Part shown: piece after piece, positions 16,734-22,956 of the stretch
How positions within the stretch are numbered: position 1 is the stretch's first letter
Layout of the letters: the number at the start of each line of letters is the position of its first letter
Source: a bacterium
GTDB taxonomy: Bacteria > Verrucomicrobiota > Verrucomicrobiia > Limisphaerales > RI-55
DNA: 64,000 nucleotides
Assembly: GCA_016124235.1 (NCBI GenBank)
Contig: WGOC01000009.1
Location: 93,755 to 157,754 of the forward strand
Reading direction: 5' to 3'
The notes under the pieces: generated by a model
The model's input: only the letters and a program-made list of their open reading frames with translations
Database searches by the model: none
Told to the model about the DNA's origin: nothing
Position numbers and translations under genes: made by a program

Positions 16734-17996
16734 ATGAGCAACGATCAAGGTTTCATGAAGGCGCTGAAGTGCCGCGAGTGCGGTCGCGAATACCCGCTCG
16801 AGGCCACGCACGTGTGCGAGTTCGACTTCGGTCCGCTGGAAGTCGTTTACGATTACGACAAGATCAAAAAGAGCCTCACGCGCAAACAGATCGAGTCCCG
16901 TCCGCAGACCATGTGGCGGTACCGCGAATTGCTGCCGGTCGCTGGCGAACCGACAGTTGGCTTCCAGGTTGGCTACACGCCGCTCGTGAAGGCCGATCGC
17001 CTGGCCAAGCGTCTCGGCATCCGTGAGCTTTGGATCAAGAACGACACGGTCAATTACCCGACTTTGTCGTTCAAGGACCGTGTGGTCAGCGTCGCGTTGA
17101 GCCGTTCGCGCGAACTTGGTTTCAAGACCGTCGCCTGTGCGTCCACCGGCAATCTCGCGAATTCCGTCGCGGCCAACGCGGCTTCGGCGGGCCTCGAAGC
17201 CTACGTGTTCATTCCGTCCGATCTCGAACACAGCAAGATCGTCAACTCGCTCGTTTACGCCGCGAACGTGGTTGGCATCAAAGGACATTACGACGAGGTC
17301 AATCGGTTGTGCGCGGAAATCGCCGGCAAGTACGGTTGGGCCTTCGTGAACGTCAACATGCGCCCGTATTATGCGGAAGGCTCGAAGTCCATGGGCTTTG
17401 AAATCGCCGAGCAACTGGGCTGGACGGTTCCGCAACACACCGTGATCCCGATGGCGTCCGGTTCCTTGCTAACCAAGGTGCACAAGTCGTATCAGGAATT
17501 TTGCAAACTCGGTCTGGTGAAGGAAACGCCGTGGCACATTCACGGCGCCCAAGCCACGGGTTGTTCGCCGATCTCAGCCGCGCAGAAAGCCGGTCTCGAT
17601 TTCTTCAAACCGGTCAAACCGGATACAATCGCCAAGTCGTTGGCCATCGGCACGCCGGCCGACGGTTTCTATTCGCTGCGCGTGATGAAGGATACGAACG
17701 GCCACGCGGAAGATGTGACCGACGACGAAATCCGCGAAGGCATCCGTTTGCTGGCGGAATGCGAAGGCATCTTCTGTGAAACGGCCGGCGGCGTGACCGT
17801 CGGCGTCGCCAAAAAGCTCATTGCCCAGGGCAAGATACCGGCGGATGATTCCGCAGTGTTGTGCATCACCGGCAATGGATTGAAAACGGTGGACGCGATT
17901 CAGAATCACGTTGGCAAGCCGCAGGAAATTCGTCCGAGCTTGCGTGAATTTGAATCAATCCTAAGCCCGAAACAGCGCTCGGAAGTGAAAGCTTGA
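16734..17996 (+). CDS. thrC: Threonine-synthase-like PLP enzyme (possible homocysteine synthase)
   Basis: 420 residues from the ATG at 16734; the frame stays open upstream through the riboswitch but is not coding there. An N-terminal CRECGREYPLEATHVC segment precedes a fold-type II PLP domain. The PLP lysine lies in LSFKDRVVSV (Lys114), the phosphate-binding loop is STGNLANS, and SLVYAANVVGIKG follows. Length and layout match threonine synthases, which convert O-phosphohomoserine to threonine. However, the gene is under a SAM-I riboswitch and is followed by a sulfur-carrier-like gene and a NIL gene. That points to sulfhydrylation of O-phosphohomoserine (homocysteine synthesis) instead of, or as well as, threonine synthesis. 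Family call is firm; reaction is open. Confidence 0.9.
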   Translation: MSNDQGFMKALKCRECGREYPLEATHVCEFDFGPLEVVYDYDKIKKSLTRKQIESRPQTMWRYRELLPVAGEPTVGFQVGYTPLVKADRLAKRLGIRELWIKNDTVNYPTLSFKDRVVSVALSRSRELGFKTVACASTGNLANSVAANAASAGLEAYVFIPSDLEHSKIVNSLVYAANVVGIKGHYDEVNRLCAEIAGKYGWAFVNVNMRPYYAEGSKSMGFEIAEQLGWTVPQHTVIPMASGSLLTKVHKSYQEFCKLGLVKETPWHIHGAQATGCSPISAAQKAGLDFFKPVKPDTIAKSLAIGTPADGFYSLRVMKDTNGHAEDVTDDEIREGIRLLAECEGIFCETAGGVTVGVAKKLIAQGKIPADDSAVLCITGNGLKTVDAIQNHVGKPQEIRPSLREFESILSPKQRSEVKA

Positions 17997-18009
17997 ACCT
18001 GAAAAGATT

Positions 18010-18285
18010 ATGCCAGTTAACATCCGCATCCCCACCCCGCTCCGCAAATTGACGAACAACGAGGAGCTTGTCGAAGTCCAACCGGGCACCATCGGCACCG
18101 CGATCAAGGAACTCCAATCCCGTTATCCGGGCATCGAGGAGCGCCTGGTCGATGAAAACGGAACCGTGCGTCGCTTCGTCAATGTTTACGTGAACGAAGA
18201 GGACATCCGCTTCCTGAAGAATCAAGACACGCCCCTGAAGGAAGGCGACGAAGTCAGCATCATTCCCGCAATCGCCGGAGGTTAA
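18010..18285 (+). CDS. ThiS/MoaD-family ubiquitin-like sulfur carrier protein
   Basis: A 91-residue protein with the beta-grasp layout of MoaD/ThiS. PVNIRIPTPLRKLTNNEE forms the first strands, VVYVNEEDIR-like strands (VNVYVNEEDIRFL) follow, and the protein ends in IIPAIAGG. The C-terminal Gly-Gly is the site that is adenylated and turned into a thiocarboxylate. The gene starts 13 bases after the PLP-enzyme gene and ends 2 bases before the NIL gene, so the three form one operon under the SAM-I riboswitch. By analogy with CysO/CysM and with HcyS of Wolinella, it could hand sulfide to the PLP enzyme. No E1-like activating enzyme is in this window. Confidence 0.9.
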   Translation: MPVNIRIPTPLRKLTNNEELVEVQPGTIGTAIKELQSRYPGIEERLVDENGTVRRFVNVYVNEEDIRFLKNQDTPLKEGDEVSIIPAIAGG

Positions 18286-18287
18286 TC

Positions 18288-18581
18288 ATGCCCGCCAAGA
18301 AAAAGTCAGCAAAGAAAACGAGCGCCGCGAAAAACACGTCCGAGCATCGCCGTCTCTGGTTGATGTATCCGCCGCGCCTTATCCAAACGCCCATCATTTG
18401 GGAGCTTGGTGGCAAGTTCGAATTGATCACCAACGTGCGCCAGGCGAGCGTCAATGACGAGATTGGGATTGTCTGTCTGGAACTCTCCGGGAAGCGCGAA
18501 GACATCAAGTCCGCGATCAAGTGGCTGGAGAAAAAGGGGGTCAGCGTGGAGCCCGTGGAGATCAACGTTCTCGAAAGCTAA
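18288..18581 (+). CDS. NIL-domain protein with Lys-rich N-terminal tail
   Basis: A 97-residue protein. The first 22 residues (PAKKKSAKKTSAAKNT) form a basic tail. The rest (LIQTPIIWELGGKFELITNV, DEIGIVCLELSGKREDIKSA) is a ferredoxin-like NIL domain, known from the C-terminus of the methionine ABC transporter ATPase MetN and from proteins of sulfur-amino-acid synthesis in methanogens. Its start is two bases after the sulfur-carrier stop, and the Gly-Gly codons (GGAGGT) double as its ribosome-binding site. It probably binds methionine or a pathway intermediate, or serves sulfur transfer. The basic tail is unusual. Confidence 0.85.
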   Translation: MPAKKKSAKKTSAAKNTSEHRRLWLMYPPRLIQTPIIWELGGKFELITNVRQASVNDEIGIVCLELSGKREDIKSAIKWLEKKGVSVEPVEINVLES

Positions 18582-18621
18582 CGCAACCGTTTTTTCCCAA
18601 GCCTCAGTGGCCTAAGGAGTT

Positions 18622-18654
18622 GCCGCGATTCGCGGCTTGACCGATCCGGATCGG
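18622..18654. promoter_or_regulatory. Two palindromes upstream of the HU/IHF gene
   Basis: GCCGCGA-T-TCGCGGC (18622-18636) and CCGATCCGGATCGG (18641-18654) lie in the 137-base gap between the NIL gene and the HU-like gene. Neither is followed by a T-tract, so they are not clear terminators. They may be regulator-binding sites or weak attenuating hairpins. No regulator is identified. Confidence 0.4.
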
Positions 18655-18718
18655 ATGACTATAAACCCTCATCTGACCCAATCAGCATCGGCCCCAACCC
18701 CAACCCAACCTTAGGCCT

Positions 18719-19051
18719 ATGACCAAGCGAGATATCGTGGTTCGCATCAGCGAGGAATCCGGGATGCAACAGCAGAAGGTCCTCGAGATCGTCCAGAAAA
18801 CGCTCGACTACATCGCAGAAGCCCTGGCACGCGGAAAGAAAGTTGAACTCCGAAACTTTGGCGTTTTTGAAGTAAAAGTGCGCAAGGCCCGCATCGGGCG
18901 AAATCCCAACTCACCGGAAACCGACGTCCCCATTCCCCGCCGTGCCGTAGTGAAGTTCAAGGCCGGCAAGGAGATGCGCGAACTGGTCTTGCGGTTGACG
19001 CCCGAGGAAGGCCATCCCGCCCCCCCGCCGGCCGCGCCGCCGGTGGTTTAA
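18719..19051 (+). CDS. HU/IHF-family DNA-binding protein
   Basis: A 110-residue protein with the complete HU/IHF fold. TKRDIVVRISEESGMQQQKV and ALARGKKVELRNFGVFEVKV are followed by the beta-arm RKARIGRNPNSPETDVPIPRR and VVKFKAGKEMRELV. The RNP tip that intercalates into DNA is present. After the fold there is a short proline-rich tail (HPAPPPAAPPVV) not usual in HU. These proteins bend DNA and shape the nucleoid. The strong hairpin at 19074 terminates its transcript, so it is probably monocistronic. Confidence 0.95.
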   Translation: MTKRDIVVRISEESGMQQQKVLEIVQKTLDYIAEALARGKKVELRNFGVFEVKVRKARIGRNPNSPETDVPIPRRAVVKFKAGKEMRELVLRLTPEEGHPAPPPAAPPVV

Positions 19052-19073
19052 ATCGCGAACACTAACATTTTGC

Positions 19074-19110
19074 CGGGCGCTCGCTTTTTGAGCGGGCGCC
19101 CGTTTTCTTT
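19074..19110 (+). terminator. Rho-independent terminator after the HU/IHF gene
   Basis: CGGGCGCTCGCT (from 19074) pairs with AGCGGGCGCCCG (to 19102), a 12-base stem with one G-U pair and a short T-rich loop, followed by TTTTCTTT. It ends six bases before the hisS start codon, leaving no room for a separate hisS promoter and ribosome-binding site. hisS is therefore either transcribed by read-through or made from a leaderless start. Confidence 0.9.
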
Positions 19111-19115
19111 AGCTC

Positions 19116-20372
19116 ATGCAACGACTGCCCGGATTCAGAGATTTCTATCCCGAACCGCTACCAACCAGTGACGTCTGGAGCGCCGATGCCCGCACGTGGA
19201 TTTTCAGTCGCTGGCGCGAAACCGCCCGTCGTTATGGCTTTCGCGAATATGACGGCCCGCCCCTTGAACCACTTGAATTGTTCACGCTCAAGAGCGGTGA
19301 GGAAATTGTCGGCCAGCTCTACAACTTCACCGACAAGGGCGAACGCGAAGTCGCGATGCGGCCCGAGATGACGCCGACGTTGGCCCGGCTCGTTTCCGAT
19401 GCCCAACGCCACTACAAAAAGCCGTTCAAGTGGTTCGCGATCCCGCAGCTCTTTCGTTATGAGAAACAACAAAAGGGTCGGCTGCGTGAACATTTCCAAT
19501 TCAATGCCGACATCATCGGCGAATCGAATCCGGGCATTGACGCCGAACTGATTGCGCTGGTCATCGATTCGCTACGCGCAACCGGATTGACAGCCGACGA
19601 TTTCGTAATCCGCTTGAGCAGCCGAAACGCGTGGCAACAATTCTTCGAACAGGCGGGCGGCAAACCCGAGAACGCCTACGCGTTCTATCAAGCCGTCGAC
19701 AAACTCGAGCGCGAGCAACCGGACGTCAGTGCAAAGAAGTTTGCGGATGTCGGCGTCCAGATCGATTCGGTGAACCAGTTCATCGAATCGGGTCAACCGA
19801 CGGAAGAATTACAATCCGTCATCGAACAGCTTACCGCGCGTGGGCTTGGCGAGTTCGTGAAGATCGACTACCACATCATTCGCGGTCTGGCCTATTACAC
19901 CGGCGTGGTGTTTGAAGCGTTTGATCGCAAGGGCGAGTTTCGGGCCATCGCCGGCGGCGGGCGTTACGACAATCTGGTGAAACTGATCAGCGGTGGCAAA
20001 GTCGATCTGCCCGCGATCGGTTTTGGCATGGGCGATGTTGTGTTGACCAACCTACTGCAGGAGCGCGGCAAGCTGCCCGAGTTCACGGCCGGCATCGATG
20101 TGTACATGTTGATCGAAGACGAATCCTTGCGCGGCGAATCACTCAAGGTCATTCAACAACTTCGCGAGTCCGGCAAAGCGATCGAGTTCAGCACTGGTCC
20201 GTTGAAGAGCGATAAACAATTCAAACGCGCGCTGGAATTGAAATCAAAGTTCATGGTGCGCGTGGAGAAGTCAGCCGACGGCGCGCTGGTCTGTCGCTGC
20301 AAGAATCTGCAGACACGTGATGAGAAGACCGTGCCGGCGACCGAACTCGAGACCTGGGCTTCTGGTTGGTAG
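19116..20372 (+). CDS. hisS: Histidyl-tRNA synthetase
   Basis: A 418-residue class II synthetase that charges tRNA-His. The N-terminus QRLPGFRDFYPE is the standard HisRS start, so ATG 19116 is well supported. Motif 2 is FRYEKQQKGRLREHFQFNAD. The histidine-specific motifs are GLAYYTGVVFEAF and IAGGGRYDNLVK. The C-terminal anticodon-binding domain runs from about residue 325 (DVYMLIEDESLRGESL). At motif 3, where most enzymes read GLER, this protein reads GFGMGDVVL, without the expected arginine. The HisA motifs argue against a HisZ regulatory subunit. No ribosome-binding site fits between the terminator and the ATG. Confidence 0.94.
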   Translation: MQRLPGFRDFYPEPLPTSDVWSADARTWIFSRWRETARRYGFREYDGPPLEPLELFTLKSGEEIVGQLYNFTDKGEREVAMRPEMTPTLARLVSDAQRHYKKPFKWFAIPQLFRYEKQQKGRLREHFQFNADIIGESNPGIDAELIALVIDSLRATGLTADDFVIRLSSRNAWQQFFEQAGGKPENAYAFYQAVDKLEREQPDVSAKKFADVGVQIDSVNQFIESGQPTEELQSVIEQLTARGLGEFVKIDYHIIRGLAYYTGVVFEAFDRKGEFRAIAGGGRYDNLVKLISGGKVDLPAIGFGMGDVVLTNLLQERGKLPEFTAGIDVYMLIEDESLRGESLKVIQQLRESGKAIEFSTGPLKSDKQFKRALELKSKFMVRVEKSADGALVCRCKNLQTRDEKTVPATELETWASGW

Positions 20373-20452
20373 GCGAGGCGTCACTGATCAACACTCTCGC
20401 CCTTCCGATTCGCGGGTTGCCAATTGGCCGTCGGCCGCCCATAGGTTTTCGC

Positions 20453-22558
20453 ATGTTACCGCGTTTGATTGTTGGACTTGTTGCGTTGTCGATTTCCACG
20501 GGGCCGGTCGCGATCGCTGCAACTCAAACCGATGTGTGCGTTTACGGCGGCACAGCCGGCGGAGTCGCGGCTGCCATCCAAGTCGCGCGCATGGGCAAAT
20601 CAGTTGTCCTGATTGAGCCGACCGGCCGGCTGGGTGGTTTGACGACCGGCGGGCTCGGCCAGACGGACATCGGCAACAAGATGGTCATCGGCGGTATCGC
20701 GCGGGAATTTTATCGCGGCATTCGCAATTACTACGCCGATCCGTCGCATTGGAAATGGCAGGCGCCGGCAAACTACCGCAGCGGCGGTCAATCGTGGACT
20801 GATTCCAAGGAAGACACGATGTGGACCTTCGAACCATCGGCTGCGCTGGCGGTGCTGTCGGAGATGTTGAATCGCGAACATGTTCAAGTCGTTTACCACG
20901 AACGCCTCGACCTGCAGCACGGCGTGATCAAATCCGATGGTCCGTCGCCGCGAATCGTCGCGATCCGCATGGAATCCGGTCGTGAGTTTCGCAGCCGCAT
21001 GTTTATCGACGCCAGCTACGAAGGCGATCTCATGGCGAAGGCCGGCGTCAGCTACATCGTGGGTCGCGAAGCCAATTCAACGTACGGCGAGACATACGAC
21101 GGCGTGCAGACGACCGAGGCGACCAAGCATCAGTTGTTCAAGGGCATCGATCCTTACGTGAAGCCTGGCGACCCCACGAGTGGTTTGCTTCCGGGAATTG
21201 ATCCAACCGGACCCGGCCTCGAAGGCGCCGCTGATCGGCGCGTGCAAACGTATTGCTTTCGGATGTGCCTGACGGATCAGCCGGCAAACCGCCAACCGTG
21301 GACCAAGCCTGACGGTTATCGTGAACTCGATTACGAACTGCTTTTCCGCAATTTCGAAGCCGGCTTCAATCAGGTGCCCTGGAACAATTCGGCGATGCCG
21401 AACCACAAGACGGACATCAACAACAACACCGGTTTCTCCACGGATTACATCGGCATGAATTACGAATGCCCGGACGGCGACTACGCTACTCGTGAACGAA
21501 TCGTCGCCGATCATCTTCGCTACCAAAAAGGGCTCATGTGGACGCTGGCCAACAATACGCGCGTCCCGGAGGCAGTACGCAAAGAAGTTTCGAAATGGGG
21601 CCCGACGAAGGACGAATTCACCGAAACCGGCGGCTGGCCGGAACAACTCTACATTCGCGAAGCCCGGCGCATGATCGGCGAAGTGGTGATGACCCAGGAC
21701 AATTGCCAGGGCCGCAAAGTGGCGACGGATTCGATTGGCATGGCCGCCTACACGATGGATTCCCACAATGTCCAGCGTTACGTTGACGCGAATGGACATG
21801 TGCGCAATGAAGGCGACGTCGAGATCGGCGGCTTTCCACCGTATCCGATCAGTTACCATGCGCTGACGCCCAAGCGGACCGAATGCGCCAATCTCCTGGT
21901 GCCGTTGTGCCTGTCCGCTTCACACATCGCGTTCGGATCCATTCGCATGGAACCGGTGTTTATGGTGCTCGGTCAATCCGCCGCCACCGCCGCCGTGTTG
22001 GCGATCGACGAAAGTGTCCCGGTGCAGGATGTCGATTACCCGAAACTTCGGGCTCGTTTGCTGGCTGACCGGCAAGTGCTCGAATACGAATCGCCAACAG
22101 CCGTCAAGGGCGTCCCGGCAAAATCACTCGCTGGCGTTGTGATCGACGACGATGACGCGCGCGTCAAACGCCAGGGATTCGCGACGCGTAGCAGTTCGAT
22201 TCCCAAGTTCGTCAACGCCGGCTATCGCACCGACGATAATCAGGCGAAAGGCGAGCAGTCGATTCGCTACGAATTCACCGCCCCCGCGACCGGCCGATTC
22301 GAATTGCGCCTGGCCTATTCCGCGTATCCTAATCGCGCGACCAATGTTCCCGTCACAGTCCGGGTTCGCGGTCAAACGCTGCACAGGCAGATTAACGAGC
22401 AACGTTCGCCGCCGATCGATGGACTATTCGAGTCTTTGGGAATGGAAAATCTGTCAGCAGGTGAAGCCATTGCCGTCGAGATCTCCAACGCCGGAACCAC
22501 CGGCTACGTTGTCGTCGACGCCGTCCAACTGTTGCCGGTAAAATCTGCAACCAATTGA
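20453..22558 (+). CDS. Secreted FAD-dependent oxidoreductase with golvesin-like C-terminal domain
   Basis: About 701 residues from the ATG at 20453, which gives a signal peptide (MLPRLIVGLVALSISTGPVA). The dinucleotide-binding motif follows directly: DVCVYGGTAGGVAAAIQVAR, then GRLGGLTTGGLGQTD, typical of the FAD_oxidored family. The middle carries DSIGMAAYTMDSHNVQRYVD and IRMEPVFMVLGQSAATAA. The last 130 residues (FVNAGYRTDDNQAKGEQSIR, YVVVDAVQLLP) form a beta-sandwich like the golvesin/xanthan-lyase C-terminal domain, probably binding carbohydrate. A role in oxidising or processing exported sugars is likely; the substrate is unknown. It lies 80 bases after hisS. Confidence 0.88.
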   Translation: MLPRLIVGLVALSISTGPVAIAATQTDVCVYGGTAGGVAAAIQVARMGKSVVLIEPTGRLGGLTTGGLGQTDIGNKMVIGGIAREFYRGIRNYYADPSHWKWQAPANYRSGGQSWTDSKEDTMWTFEPSAALAVLSEMLNREHVQVVYHERLDLQHGVIKSDGPSPRIVAIRMESGREFRSRMFIDASYEGDLMAKAGVSYIVGREANSTYGETYDGVQTTEATKHQLFKGIDPYVKPGDPTSGLLPGIDPTGPGLEGAADRRVQTYCFRMCLTDQPANRQPWTKPDGYRELDYELLFRNFEAGFNQVPWNNSAMPNHKTDINNNTGFSTDYIGMNYECPDGDYATRERIVADHLRYQKGLMWTLANNTRVPEAVRKEVSKWGPTKDEFTETGGWPEQLYIREARRMIGEVVMTQDNCQGRKVATDSIGMAAYTMDSHNVQRYVDANGHVRNEGDVEIGGFPPYPISYHALTPKRTECANLLVPLCLSASHIAFGSIRMEPVFMVLGQSAATAAVLAIDESVPVQDVDYPKLRARLLADRQVLEYESPTAVKGVPAKSLAGVVIDDDDARVKRQGFATRSSSIPKFVNAGYRTDDNQAKGEQSIRYEFTAPATGRFELRLAYSAYPNRATNVPVTVRVRGQTLHRQINEQRSPPIDGLFESLGMENLSAGEAIAVEISNAGTTGYVVVDAVQLLPVKSATN

Positions 22559-22956
22559 GAAACAACAGCTCGGATCATTGATGGGTGGCCGATCGAGAAC
22601 GATGCTCATGCTCCAGAACTTCGGACCAGCGCAGATTTTTCGACTCTCATTTCGCCAATCGGCCAGCGGTCCGCAAACTCAAAAACGATTTTATCCGGGC
22701 TTTTGAACGAATTGCATAATTGGGTGTCTGAGTCCCCAGTTGGCAGTTTGGTTGTTGTCGTCCAAAGAGAACCGGCTGGTTACCGATTCTCGGAGACAAG
22801 TTCATCCGGCGACCGCGTGTAAGCGACACGGTCGCCGGATTTTGCTTTGTCGTGAAGCGCCTTCCCGGGTGACTCGGGATGTCTTCCCAAAATCAGGCCG
22901 TATTGTTTTCGTCTTGCTCAAAATAACTTCGCCAGTCTCGCGCAGCTTGACTTGCG
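22559..22956 (+). other. Intergenic region with a hairpin and an isolated terminator; possible small RNA
   Basis: The 398 bases between the FAD oxidoreductase and the LamG gene hold no convincing ORF. A hairpin with GAGAA/TTCTC and CGG/CCG arms lies at 22767-22791. Thirteen bases later comes a perfect 12-base stem with a poly-T-like tail (22804-22848). Because the terminator is far from the upstream stop (246 bases) and just before the next gene, the two together look like the end of an independent small RNA or an attenuator leader. Confidence 0.45.
22804..22848 (+). terminator. Rho-independent terminator in the intergenic region
   Basis: ATCCGGCGACCG (22804-22815) pairs perfectly with CGGTCGCCGGAT (22829-22840) around a 13-base loop, followed by TTTGCTTT. 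It serves transcription on the plus strand. Confidence 0.85.

Noticed and set aside
16449..17438. Long minus-strand open frame opposite the thrC-like gene
   Set aside because: It covers the riboswitch, terminator and a conserved PLP enzyme on the other strand; no family features.
18622..18654. Terminator of the NIL operon
   Set aside because: The palindromes are good but no T-tract follows on either strand, so termination is not supported.
20366..20452. Upstream start for the FAD oxidoreductase
   Set aside because: It would add 29 residues before a clear signal peptide and overlap hisS; ATG 20453 is better.
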